Assembly (NCBI RefSeq): GCF_006861795.1
Contig: NZ_VDGH01000006.1
Coordinates: 62,001-126,000 of the forward strand
DNA length: 64,000 nt
Direction: 5' to 3'
DNA from: Psychrobacillus lasiicapitis
Lineage (GTDB): Bacteria; Bacillota; Bacilli; Bacillales_A; Planococcaceae
The position numbers were made by a program, and so were the translations under genes. This document shows positions 1 through 7,719 of the stretch, piece by piece (the stretch's first letter is position 1; each line of letters begins with the position of its first letter). The notes below the pieces were generated by a model, which did not search any database, was not told where the DNA came from, and saw nothing but the letters and a program-made list of their open reading frames with translations.

Positions 1-222
1 CGTCCTGCATTGACAACGTATTTGTCTAAAATAGCTGGCGATGCACAAGGTTTCGTAGGAGGATTAAATTCTACATTTACGAGTATAGGAAATATTATAG
101 GCCCTGGAATTGCCGGTATACTCTTTGACGTAAATATTGATTATCCGTACGTATTATCGATGTATGTGCTTGCACTTAGCTTTGTTATTTCGTTGTTTTG
201 GAAAGAGCGACGAGCTAACTAA
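1..222 (+). CDS. MFS transporter, C-terminal fragment cut by window edge
   Basis: Only the last ~73 residues are in the window; the frame is open at base 1, so the gene begins upstream. Two hydrophobic segments, separated by a short loop, carry a glycine-rich stretch (GNIIGPGIAG) typical of the last helices of drug/H+ antiporter MFS proteins, and the protein ends in a short basic tail (WKERRAN). The substrate cannot be told. An intrinsic terminator follows directly. The MFS call rests on overall resemblance only. Confidence 0.6.
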   Translation, partial: RPALTTYLSKIAGDAQGFVGGLNSTFTSIGNIIGPGIAGILFDVNIDYPYVLSMYVLALSFVISLFWKERRAN

Positions 223-228
223 AATAAA

Positions 229-266
229 AGAGCTATCCACTTGAAAAATAGTGGATAGCTTTTTGT
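229..266 (+). terminator. Intrinsic terminator of the MFS gene
   Basis: An 11-bp stem (AGCTATCCAC with GTGGATAGCT) around an A-rich loop is followed by TTTTTG. Confidence 0.85.
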
Positions 267-280
267 TTTAGGAGGAAAAG

Positions 281-336
281 TATCTTGCGATTCGGAGTGT
301 GCATCTTGCGATTCGGAGTGTGCATCTTGCGATTCT
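281..336. repeat. 21-bp tandem repeat, 2.6 units
   Basis: The unit CATCTTGCGATTCGGAGTGTG is present in nearly identical copies starting near 281, 302 and 323, the last one broken off. It lies between the MFS terminator and the 3' end of the convergent hydrolase gene. The 21-bp period is the same as in three other intergenic clusters of this window, though the sequence differs. Confidence 0.8.
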
Positions 337-361
337 ACCCTAATAGCTCAACACCTAATAA

Positions 362-1114
362 TCAAAGTGCGCTTACTTGATATTTATGAAAAAAACGATT
401 GAGTAAATGATTATATTCATGTTTCTTTTCTAAAATTGGCAAATGTCCACAGTTGCCGAGAATGACCAACTCGGCTCTTGGCATAAACCATTTCGTTTGA
501 AGGACACTAAACAAAGGATTTACCTCGTCATATTGCCCGCCGATAATTAAAGTTGGCACTCTGACAAATGGTAGGATGGGAAGATAGTTAGATTTGATAG
601 CTGAAAAAGAGGATGCGAGATAGGGTACTTTTTTAATAAGAAACATTTTTTTAGCTGCATCGATTAAGTTAGTTTCTTTACGATATAAACACTTTTCCGC
701 GGTATAGGTTGTATATTCGTCGCTTGTAGATGAATGTAAATTCCTTGCGCCTTTCATAACTGTCAGTTGTCCTAAACAAGTGGGAGCGTACGAAAATGTA
801 TTGGACAAAACCATTGACTGCACGATTTTATTGTTCTGACAGTAAATTTCTTGTACGACGAGTCCGCCCATTGAAAGTCCACAAAAATGGGCTTTTTCGA
901 TACCTAAAGAAGCAAGAAGGGATAAAATGTCATGTGCGAAAACGGATATTGAAATATTATCAAACTCTTCGGATTCGCCATGTCCACGAAGGTCAGGTAT
1001 GATCAAACGATAATTAGAGGATAGTTCGTATTGGTTTTCCCAGGATTCTTTTTTACTACCTAATCCATGAATTAATATTACAGGTTCACCTTGACCGATA
1101 TCTAAATAATGGAT
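362..1114 (-). CDS. Alpha/beta hydrolase, probable ATC start
   Basis: MhpC/BioH-like alpha/beta hydrolase fold enzyme; the substrate is unknown. Read from an ATC codon at 1114-1112 the product is 250 residues, normal for the family. It shows the oxyanion HG motif near residue 15 (VILIHGLG), the nucleophile elbow GLSMGG, the acid in GGQYDEV and the catalytic His in GNCGH. No ATG, GTG or TTG occurs in frame between the upstream stop and a TTG at 1006, which would remove the oxyanion strand. A clean AAAGGAGG lies 8 nt before the ATC, and the reading I-H-Y-L-D-I-G-Q-G matches how such proteins usually begin with Met. It is therefore either a true AUC start or a start-codon mutation. Confidence 0.75.
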   Translation of the reverse strand: MHYLDIGQGEPVILIHGLGSKKESWENQYELSSNYRLIIPDLRGHGESEEFDNISISVFAHDILSLLASLGIEKAHFCGLSMGGLVVQEIYCQNNKIVQSMVLSNTFSYAPTCLGQLTVMKGARNLHSSTSDEYTTYTAEKCLYRKETNLIDAAKKMFLIKKVPYLASSFSAIKSNYLPILPFVRVPTLIIGGQYDEVNPLFSVLQTKWFMPRAELVILGNCGHLPILEKKHEYNHLLNRFFHKYQVSAL

Positions 1115-1307
1115 GGTATTAACCTCCTTTACTATGTTTATTATTGTCTAGTGTTCCCGTGCAACTTCCCATTATTCCTATTTTATTCAAGGAGTAGAAG
1201 AAGGCTACATTTCTTCTATATGAACAAGGGAAGTCATTTTGTCTTTTCATGAAAATCCGATACAATAGGAGATAAGAACATTTAGTGGTGAAACGGAGGA
1301 CTTCATT

Positions 1308-2129
1308 GTGCCGGAAGCAGCAACTTTACAAAAAGAAGCAATGGACATGCTAAAACAGACAAGCAGAACTTTTTACATACCGATCACATTTTTGGAACCA
1401 AAACTGAAAAAAGCGGTTGCCTCTGCTTATTTAGTGATGCGTGCAATAGATGAAATAGAGGATCATGAGGCATTAGGTTCGCAGGAGAAACAAGCACTAT
1501 TGCGTGCAACAAGTAAAATGTTAGCAACAGAATTTAATACAAAAGAGTACGAACAGTTAGTAGAACCTTTTCAAGATATATTGCCAGAGGTTTCTTTAAG
1601 ACTTGGCGATTGGCTTGCAATTTGTCCGGCAGATTTAGTGGATAAAGTAAAAGAGTCTTCAAGCGAGATGGCAGAAGGTATGGCTAAATGGGTAGAAAAG
1701 AATTGGCAAGTAAAAACAAAAGAAGATCTGGATGAGTATACATATTACGTTGCTGGTTTAGTTGGGGTGATGCTATCTGACTTATGGAAGTGGAATGCAG
1801 ATATCGATACAGACCGAGAGCTAGCGATTGCATACGGACGAGGCTTGCAAGCAGTGAATATTCTGCGCAATAAAGACGAGGATAAAGAACGAGGGGTCCA
1901 ATTCTTCCCTGAAGGTTGGACGCGAGAGGACATGTTTCACTATGCAGAAGGTAATTTAGCAAAAGCTGACGAATATATGAAATCCATTAATCGTCGAAGC
2001 ATTAAATTATTTTGTAAGCTACCACTTGCACTAGCGCATAAAACGTTAAAAGCGTTGAAGAGTGGAAAAGAGAAAATGACTCGTGCAGAAGTAGAAGTTA
2101 CAGTGGAAGAAGTGCAGGCAGAAGTTTAA
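1308..2129 (+). CDS. Squalene/phytoene synthase family protein
   Basis: A 273-residue all-alpha trans-isoprenyl diphosphate synthase/phosphatase of the squalene-phytoene synthase family. The first aspartate-rich motif is DEIED near residue 48. The second region reads NILRNKDEDKERG near 190, where the family norm is NxxRDxxED; the aspartate right after Arg is Asn here. In Bacillales such proteins include YisP, described as a farnesyl diphosphate phosphatase, so a role in terpenol rather than carotenoid formation is possible. The start is GTG 7 nt after CGGAGGA. The gene stands alone, with its own terminator. Confidence 0.8.
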   Translation: MPEAATLQKEAMDMLKQTSRTFYIPITFLEPKLKKAVASAYLVMRAIDEIEDHEALGSQEKQALLRATSKMLATEFNTKEYEQLVEPFQDILPEVSLRLGDWLAICPADLVDKVKESSSEMAEGMAKWVEKNWQVKTKEDLDEYTYYVAGLVGVMLSDLWKWNADIDTDRELAIAYGRGLQAVNILRNKDEDKERGVQFFPEGWTREDMFHYAEGNLAKADEYMKSINRRSIKLFCKLPLALAHKTLKALKSGKEKMTRAEVEVTVEEVQAEV

Positions 2130-2140
2130 AAAACAAAAAC

Positions 2141-2176
2141 CCGAAAAGAGTGTGAGGCTCTTTTCGGTTTTTTTTT
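2141..2176 (+). terminator. Intrinsic terminator after squalene/phytoene synthase gene
   Basis: Ten-bp stem CCGAAAAGAG/CTCTTTTCGG with a 7-nt loop and a run of nine T. Confidence 0.9.
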
Positions 2177-2491
2177 CGTTTTTGATATTGAGAAATATAG
2201 TAAATGGTACTAAGTTCTTTGGTGAGCATAACACATAAATTTAGGCTAAATCAGAAATAATATCTATAAATATTAAAATTTATCTCAAACACTAATCAAT
2301 AGGATTTATTAATTCCATACTAAAAGTGAAATTAGGAATATTTTTTTAGCACCTTATAAACATAACGTGTAACCTCCTTGGTGAAAGGGGCGTTAGTTTA
2401 ACATCATAAATTTTTCACAAAATAGATATATATCTGTTTCAGATCTATTCATCTATTCATATTCTAGTAATAATAGAGAGGAGATGAATAG
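2177..2491. other. AT-rich intergenic region without recognised feature
   Basis: About 315 bases of AT-rich sequence. No coding potential, hairpin terminator or known leader is evident. It presumably carries the promoter of the following DUF1259 gene, but no convincing -35/-10 pair could be fixed. Confidence 0.5.
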
Positions 2492-2875
2492 ATGGAATCT
2501 AATGATGAATTAATTTGCAAAGAGTTTGCTAGAATTATCGGCGGACAAGAGGGATTTGCGGGCGGAAAATGCGTGGCAACCATAAATCGAAATGAAATAC
2601 ATGCAAAAATTTTAGGAAAACGTTTCAGAGTAACCTCTTCTTTCTCATTTGAATCTAGAGATAATCGTGGTCAAGCATTATGCCTAGGTAGAGTAGCACT
2701 CTTGCAAAAAGAAGTCGATAGTTTTGTTACTTCTATTTCAAAACAAGGAATAATTGTTTCATCCATACACAACGAGTGGCTATTTGATAATCCCAATTTG
2801 ATATACGTTAACATCGAAGCTGATGATGATCCACTAGTTTTTGCTAGAAAAGTCAGAAGAGCGTTAAGGTACTAA
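2492..2875 (+). CDS. DUF1259 domain protein (LpqO-like)
   Basis: A 127-residue single-domain protein of the DUF1259 family. The second half shows the family signature: an internal beta-rich segment with FSFES, LGRVALLQKEVD, a short helix, then SSIHNEWLFDNPNLIYVNIEA ending in a helical tail that contains FARKVRRAL. No signal peptide is seen, so it is probably cytosolic, unlike mycobacterial LpqO. ATG start, GAGGAG 8 nt upstream. The function of the family is not established. Confidence 0.75.
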   Translation: MESNDELICKEFARIIGGQEGFAGGKCVATINRNEIHAKILGKRFRVTSSFSFESRDNRGQALCLGRVALLQKEVDSFVTSISKQGIIVSSIHNEWLFDNPNLIYVNIEADDDPLVFARKVRRALRY

Positions 2876-2974
2876 CAGCACTTGTTGAAAAATAGATGGA
2901 TTATTTTGTATTATCTAGAACATGGTACGTAGTAGTTACCTTTTAATATCTTCATAGTTGATTAAATTTAATAA

Positions 2975-2989
2975 TGATAATCAATGTCA
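2975..2989 (+). promoter_or_regulatory. Fur box upstream of ferritin
   Basis: TGATAAT-C-AATGTCA matches the Bacillus Fur 7-1-7 consensus (TGATAATNATTATCA) at 12 of 14 arm positions. It lies about 95 bp before the ferritin start. Iron control of ferritin by Fur is common, but its sign here cannot be read from sequence. Confidence 0.65.
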
Positions 2990-2998
2990 ACTATTGAG

Positions 2999-3062
2999 TG
3001 TATTGAAAGTACCTCTTGTTGTATACTTATATTGCCAGGTGGATATTTACACTTTCAATACA
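2999..3062 (+). promoter_or_regulatory. Long inverted repeat in the ferritin leader
   Basis: Arms TGTATTGAAAGT (2999-3010) and ACTTTCAATACA (3051-3062) are perfectly complementary over 12 bp and enclose 40 nt, with a further ACCT/AGGT pair just inside. The 3' arm ends nine bases before the GGAGGG ribosome site, so folding could affect translation. It could also be a repressor operator. Confidence 0.5.
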
Positions 3063-3083
3063 TTTAAAATGGAGGGAATAACG

Positions 3084-3590
3084 ATTTTATCTGAAAAATT
3101 ACATGAAGCATTGAATGAGCAAATGAATTTTGAATTTTATTCGGCACATGCCTATCTAGCAATGGCTGCATACTGCACAGCAGAAACGTATGATGGATTT
3201 GCCAATTTCTTTTTAGTGCAAGCCGAAGAAGAGCGTTTCCATGCAATGAAATTTTATAATTTCCTAAGTGATTTAGGATATAGAGCTACAATTGATGGTT
3301 TTAAACGCCCACATAATGAATTTGACTCTATTTTAGATGCTTTCGAATCAGCATTGGCGCATGAAAAAGAAGTGACACGTCGTATTTACCATTTATCTGA
3401 TATTGCTTTAGATGAGCGTGAGCATGCAACAATGGCATTTCTAAGGTGGTTTATCGATGAACAAGTAGAAGAAGAGTCAACATTCGATACGCTTATTAAT
3501 AAAATCAAGCGAATTGAAAATGATTCAAATGCAATTTTTATGCTAGATTCGGAGCTAGCTTCCCGTACATTTACACCCGATGAGGCATAA
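3084..3590 (+). CDS. ftnA: Ferritin, probable ATT start
   Basis: Non-haem ferritin, an iron-storage cage subunit with a ferroxidase centre. Read from ATT at 3084 it has 168 residues, the usual length. It begins (I/M)LSEKLHEALNEQMN and shows the ferroxidase residues in EFYSAHAYLAM, AEEERFHAMK and ALAHEKEV, and a DEREHATM helix near the end. GGAGGG lies exactly 7 nt before the ATT. An in-frame ATG at 3069 would add MEGIT but overlaps the ribosome site and has none of its own. Family members usually start MLSEKL, with Met where this gene has ATT. A Fur box lies upstream and a strong terminator downstream. Confidence 0.88.
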   Translation: MLSEKLHEALNEQMNFEFYSAHAYLAMAAYCTAETYDGFANFFLVQAEEERFHAMKFYNFLSDLGYRATIDGFKRPHNEFDSILDAFESALAHEKEVTRRIYHLSDIALDEREHATMAFLRWFIDEQVEEESTFDTLINKIKRIENDSNAIFMLDSELASRTFTPDEA

Positions 3591-3612
3591 AAATAGCATT
3601 AATCAAACAAAA

Positions 3613-3652
3613 AATCCCAAGAAGAATTGTTTTTCTTCTTGGGATTTTTTAT
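3613..3652 (+). terminator. Intrinsic terminator of ferritin
   Basis: ATCCCAAGAAGAA pairs with TTCTTCTTGGGAT over 13 bp around TTGTTT, followed by a T run. Confidence 0.92.
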
Positions 3653-3667
3653 GTTTTAACTAAAATG

Positions 3668-3695
3668 AGTTAACCAATTACAAAAAAATGTTTAC
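3668..3695 (+). promoter_or_regulatory. BirA-type operator upstream of bioY operon
   Basis: AGTTAAC-N14-TGTTTAC resembles the Firmicutes biotin repressor dyad (TTAAC half-site, 14-15 nt, GTTAAC-like half-site). The second bioY gene at 29 kb is preceded by AGTTAAC-N14-GGTTAAC with identical spacing, which supports both. It sits about 95 bp before the bioY start. Confidence 0.7.
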
Positions 3696-3789
3696 ACAAA
3701 TGGAATTTCAAGCTATGATTTATTTAATTCATAGATGTCGACTTCTTTTGAAAATTATTAATTGTTCATTATATTAACGGGGGAAGAAA

Positions 3790-4341
3790 ATGAAAACAAA
3801 AGAGATGGTATTCGCTGCATTATTTGCTGCATTAATAGGAGTTTTGGGCATGATTCCGCCAATTCCACTAGGATTTATACCAGTGCCAGTCACTGCACAA
3901 ACACTGGGCGTCATGCTTGCGGGTAGCTTTTTAGGAAAGAAAACGGGAGCCATTAGTTTAGTTTTATTTATCGTATTAGTCGCTTTAGGTTTACCTTTAT
4001 TGTCAGGTGGACGGGGTGGTCTAGCTCCTTTAGTTGGTCCGTCTGCTGGGTACATTTTCAGTTGGCCCATTGCCGCATTTTGTATCGGACTGGCGATAGA
4101 AAAAGTATGGCCAACGTTAAAGATATGGAAAGTGATCGTTATTAATTTTATTTTTGGCATTGTACTTGTTAGTTTAATTGGTGCACCAGTAATGGCGATT
4201 ATTACGAATACATCCGTTTGGGCAGGACTTGTAGGTGCTACTGCATTTTTACCTGGAGATTTAATAAAGGCAATTATTGTAGCTATTATTGTTATGCAAA
4301 TTAAAGCAGTTAGCCCAATTGAGCAGAAGATTAATAACTAA
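3790..4341 (+). CDS. bioY: Biotin ECF transporter substrate-binding subunit BioY
   Basis: A 183-residue membrane protein of the BioY family, the biotin-binding S component of ECF transporters. About six hydrophobic segments are visible. Family motifs include IPLGFIPVPVTAQTLGVMLAG near the N-terminus and a glycine-rich GGRGGLAPLVGPSAGY segment near residue 80. It is the first gene of an operon that also encodes an ECF energizing module, so a dedicated biotin transporter is likely. Position and followers match the B. subtilis yhfU (bioYB)-yhfT-yhfS operon, which is BirA-regulated. ATG start after GGGGGAAG. Confidence 0.93.
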   Translation: MKTKEMVFAALFAALIGVLGMIPPIPLGFIPVPVTAQTLGVMLAGSFLGKKTGAISLVLFIVLVALGLPLLSGGRGGLAPLVGPSAGYIFSWPIAAFCIGLAIEKVWPTLKIWKVIVINFIFGIVLVSLIGAPVMAIITNTSVWAGLVGATAFLPGDLIKAIIVAIIVMQIKAVSPIEQKINN

Positions 4342-4372
4342 AATATCGAACGATTAAATAGGATGATGAGAG

Positions 4373-5854
4373 ATGAATCTAGCAGAACTATTCATATGCA
4401 AGGCAATGCAACATCCGGACAAAATTGCTATATCAGCTGGACAAGAATACCGTACATACTCAGAACTTGTACAGTCGATGAAAAAGGTAGCTTATGGATT
4501 ACAGCGTAATGGTTTAAAGCATGAAAATATTGTCATTTTATCAACGAATCGAATAGAATTTGTGGAGGTTTTTCTTGGAGCGATTTATGCAGGCTGTATT
4601 CCAATTCCACTAGATCCCAAATGGAGTGCAAATGAAGTAACCGCTATTTTAAAACAATGCATGCCGAAAATAATATTTGCTGAGTCTGCATTTGCAACGA
4701 ATTTAAAGTCGCAACATAGTGACATGCAGCTTTTCACCTTTTCTGATAGAGAGACTGGTTCCTATGACAGCTGGCTATCGAGCTTAAAGCCGGAAGCTGA
4801 AATGGATAATACGAATGAATTATTATTTATAGGCTTTACGTCGGGTACAACAGGAATCCCAAAAGGGTATATGCGCACTCATTTATCATGGATCAAGAGC
4901 TTTTCGGCGACGAATGAAGCATTTGGATTCGACGAAATGGAGCATACTTTAGCGCCGGGTCCATTCGTCCAATCATTGTCTTTATTTGCTTTGATGCAGA
5001 GCTTGTATAGCGGTGGCACTTTTCATATTTTACCTAAATTTATTGCTGCGGAAGTTTTACGGCTCTGTAACCAGCATCCGAATGCGATTTTATTTGTCGT
5101 ACCAACAATGATTGAATCGATGCTTGAGCAGGTTGCTCTGGGTCAGGTACATATCCAAGCATTGATATCGTCGGGAGCAAAGTGGTCCGAGGCATCGAAG
5201 AAAAAGGCGAAGGAAGTGTTTGGAGAAGCAAGGCTATACGAATTCTATGGTTCATCAGAAGCAAGTTATATTAGCTATTTGGATATAGACGAAGAAAACA
5301 AAGCCAACTCATTAGGAAAACCCTTTCCAGGCGTTCAAGTCTCTATTAGGGATGAATATTTTCGGGAAGTACCGACTGGAACGATTGGACAGCTCTGTAT
5401 TCGAAGTGACATGATGTTTTTAGGATATCATCATTTGCCTGATGAGACGAAGGCAGCTTTTCAAGATGGTTGGCTCATGCTTGGAGACTATATGTCCAGG
5501 GATGAGAATGGCTATTTATATTTGGCGGGTCGTGCAAAGAATATGCTCATATCTGGTGGTCTTAATATTTATCCAGAAGAAGTAGAAGCGGTGTTACAGC
5601 AACATCATGCAATCGGGGAAGTAATGGTGCTCGGGATACCAGATGCATACTGGGGGGAGCGAGTGATAGCACTTATAAAATGGGACGGGTCAGATCGTCT
5701 AACAATAGAAGAAGTGAAAGCGTATTGTCGAGATTATTTAGCAAGCTATAAAGTTCCAAAGCAGCTGCTAACGGTGGATGATTTTATTTACACAAGTAGT
5801 GGGAAATTAGCCCGTCAGGCGATGAAAGACTATATGGAGAAGGTGATGGTATGA
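4373..5854 (+). CDS. Acyl-CoA ligase (YhfT-like)
   Basis: A 493-residue class I adenylate-forming enzyme that activates a carboxylic acid to acyl-AMP and then acyl-CoA. Motifs in order: A3 phosphate loop TSGTTGIPKGYMRTH near residue 154, A5 YGSSEASYI, A7 GDYMSRDENGYLYLAGR, A8 hinge MLISGGLNIYPEEVE, and the A10 lysine in SSGKLAR. Its place after bioY corresponds to B. subtilis yhfT. The natural acid is unknown; a biotin-precursor acid is conceivable but not shown. The stop overlaps the thiolase start by four bases, implying coupled translation. Confidence 0.88.
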   Translation: MNLAELFICKAMQHPDKIAISAGQEYRTYSELVQSMKKVAYGLQRNGLKHENIVILSTNRIEFVEVFLGAIYAGCIPIPLDPKWSANEVTAILKQCMPKIIFAESAFATNLKSQHSDMQLFTFSDRETGSYDSWLSSLKPEAEMDNTNELLFIGFTSGTTGIPKGYMRTHLSWIKSFSATNEAFGFDEMEHTLAPGPFVQSLSLFALMQSLYSGGTFHILPKFIAAEVLRLCNQHPNAILFVVPTMIESMLEQVALGQVHIQALISSGAKWSEASKKKAKEVFGEARLYEFYGSSEASYISYLDIDEENKANSLGKPFPGVQVSIRDEYFREVPTGTIGQLCIRSDMMFLGYHHLPDETKAAFQDGWLMLGDYMSRDENGYLYLAGRAKNMLISGGLNIYPEEVEAVLQQHHAIGEVMVLGIPDAYWGERVIALIKWDGSDRLTIEEVKAYCRDYLASYKVPKQLLTVDDFIYTSSGKLARQAMKDYMEKVMV

Positions 5855-7002
5855 CCGAAGCAGTGATTGTCCTGGCAAAACGCACCCCAATAGGAAAAAT
5901 GGGGGGCATGTTAAGCACACTAGAACCGGAGAAATTATTAGCGCCACTTATCGAGCATATTGTCGCGAAAACGGATTTGCCAAAAGGTATCATTGATGAT
6001 GTCATCATTGGCAACATCGTGGGACCAGGAGGGAATATTGCCAGAGTTTCAGCGCTAGAAGCAGGTCTTCCTGTCACTGTTCCGGGCATGACTGTTGACC
6101 GGCAATGTGGCTCTGGTTTAGAAGCAATCAATATAGCTGCTAGATTAATACAAAGCGGTGCAGGTAGTGTCTACTTAGCGGGTGGTGTGGAAAGCACGAG
6201 TCGAGCACCTTGGAAAATGGCTAAGCCTCAAAGCTTAATGGGAGTACCAGAATTATACACACGTGCTCGTTTCACACCGAGTAGCTACGGTGATCCAGAT
6301 ATGGGAATCGCAGCGGAGAACGTAGCAAAAAAATACACAATTACAAGAGAAGTCCAAGATCAATTTGCTTTGGAAAGTCATCGGAAAGCCATTCATTCTC
6401 AGCAAACTGGACGATTTGAGCAGGAGATTATGCCTCTTTATGTTAATGGAGAATGGATTACCAAAGATGAATGCCCAAGAGCTAACACAAGCATGGAAAA
6501 GCTTCAGAAATTGTCACCTGTATTTCAGGAAGATGGCACGGTCACTGCTGGAAATGCATGTCCGATCAATGACGGGGCTGCTCTTATTTTGATTATGTCT
6601 CGTGAAAAATGTGACGAGCTGAACCTTAAGCCGATTTTACGAGTAGTAGATGCGCAAGCGGCAGGGGTAGATCCAAATTATTTAGGAATTGGCCCTATAC
6701 CAGCTGTGCAAAAAGTGTTAAAGCGTCAGCAACTAACGGTAGATGATATAGATATAGTGGAGTTTAATGAAGCCTTTGCCTCTCAAGTATTAGCCTCTTT
6801 AAAAGAACTTCATATTCCACTGAGAAAGGTAAACCGTGGGGGCGGTGCATTGGCGATTGGTCATCCGTACGGTGCGTCAGGTGCAATTTTAATAACAAGA
6901 CTATGTGCTGAAATGTTGTACAAACCTTATAAAAAGGGGCTTGCCACACTGGGTATTGGTGGCGGAATAGGGCTTGCAACGCTTGTAGAGGCAGTTGAAT
7001 GA
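5851..7002 (+). CDS. Thiolase family protein (YhfS-like), second catalytic Cys replaced
   Basis: A 383-residue thiolase-fold protein. The nucleophile region DRQCGSG (residues ~87-93), NEAFA and GHPYGASGA motifs are intact. The C-terminal motif, normally C-x-GGG-x-G, reads LGIGGGIG: the cysteine that acts as acid/base in the Claisen step is a glycine. The enzyme may therefore be a specialised condensing or cleaving enzyme, an acyl carrier, or impaired; sequence alone cannot decide. It overlaps the genes on both sides by four bases. In B. subtilis the gene in this position is yhfS. Confidence 0.85.
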   Translation: MTEAVIVLAKRTPIGKMGGMLSTLEPEKLLAPLIEHIVAKTDLPKGIIDDVIIGNIVGPGGNIARVSALEAGLPVTVPGMTVDRQCGSGLEAINIAARLIQSGAGSVYLAGGVESTSRAPWKMAKPQSLMGVPELYTRARFTPSSYGDPDMGIAAENVAKKYTITREVQDQFALESHRKAIHSQQTGRFEQEIMPLYVNGEWITKDECPRANTSMEKLQKLSPVFQEDGTVTAGNACPINDGAALILIMSREKCDELNLKPILRVVDAQAAGVDPNYLGIGPIPAVQKVLKRQQLTVDDIDIVEFNEAFASQVLASLKELHIPLRKVNRGGGALAIGHPYGASGAILITRLCAEMLYKPYKKGLATLGIGGGIGLATLVEAVE

Positions 7003-7397
7003 ATAAGGTCCAACAACAGCTTTATGTGACGTCGGAGTGGATTTCGCAGTACGCACAAAGTATAGAAGCTCCTTTACAGAAGATGAATGGTATCTTAATT
7101 GCCCCTTCCACCATGCCAATTATATTTTGGCAAGAATTCGATATTCCATGGCTTAAAGAGGTTAGAGCGCTGATACATGGTACGCAGCGTTTTTCATATA
7201 TGGCACCAATTACTGCAGGCATGTTGCTGGATTGTGAATTATCGTTAACGAATGTAGAAGAAAAGGTAGGGAAACAAGGAATGCTTACTTTTTTAACCCA
7301 TACGCTCGTTTGTAAATGCAACGGCGATCTAATAGTCACAGCAGAAACAATACTAATACAAGTAGGTGACCCGTATGAAAAAGCATATAACAGTTGA
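6999..7397 (+). CDS. FAS1-like dehydratase (hot-dog) domain protein
   Basis: A 132-residue protein resembling the N-terminal, non-catalytic hot-dog domain of FAS1-type/HadA-like dehydratases: a leading helix (VTSEWISQYAQSI), APSTMPIIFW, then a beta strand with LIHGTQRFSYMAPITAGM and a late LTHTLVCKCNGDLIVTAETILI strand pair. It is encoded directly before a MaoC-type catalytic hot-dog protein, the arrangement of heterodimeric 3-hydroxyacyl dehydratases. It overlaps the next frame at its 3' end. Partnering is inferred from context. Confidence 0.72.
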   Translation: MNKVQQQLYVTSEWISQYAQSIEAPLQKMNGILIAPSTMPIIFWQEFDIPWLKEVRALIHGTQRFSYMAPITAGMLLDCELSLTNVEEKVGKQGMLTFLTHTLVCKCNGDLIVTAETILIQVGDPYEKAYNS

Positions 7398-7719
7398 AGT
7401 AATTGCACAGTATGCAATTGCTTCGAAAGATACGTCAACCATTCACTTAGACGTAAATGCCGCACGTAAAGCTGGATTCAACCGTCCAATTGCACATGGC
7501 ATGTATATCATGGGTCTAGCACAGTCATTGTATTTATCGGAGCATCCTGCACAATGGATTACAGCATATAAGATGAAATTTCAAAAGCCGCTTTTTGTGG
7601 GGACGGAAGCCATTTTTAATTTTGAGCGTGTGAAGAATCGTGTTGAATTGGCTGTTACTACGGGAACTGGCGATAAGATTGCAGCAGGATCTTTTTTAGT
7701 AAAGGAGTTGCAACGATGA
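7375..7719 (+). CDS. MaoC-type hydratase/dehydratase
   Basis: About 114 residues with the hot-dog hydratase motif: Asp and His in KDTSTIHLDVNAARKAGF near residue 20, then RPIAHGMYIMG. This is the catalytic half of an (R)-3-hydroxyacyl-(CoA/ACP) dehydratase. ATG at 7375 follows GGTGA and matches the family N-terminus better than the TG-rich start 9 nt upstream. It is likely the partner of the preceding FAS1-like domain; the two genes overlap by 23 bases and the next gene overlaps by four. Confidence 0.83.
   Translation: MKKHITVEVIAQYAIASKDTSTIHLDVNAARKAGFNRPIAHGMYIMGLAQSLYLSEHPAQWITAYKMKFQKPLFVGTEAIFNFERVKNRVELAVTTGTGDKIAAGSFLVKELQR

Noticed and set aside
2958-3083. N-terminal extension of ferritin to the first in-frame start
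   Set aside because: The extension covers the Fur box and leader hairpin and is hydrophobic and unlike ferritin; the real start follows GGAGGG.
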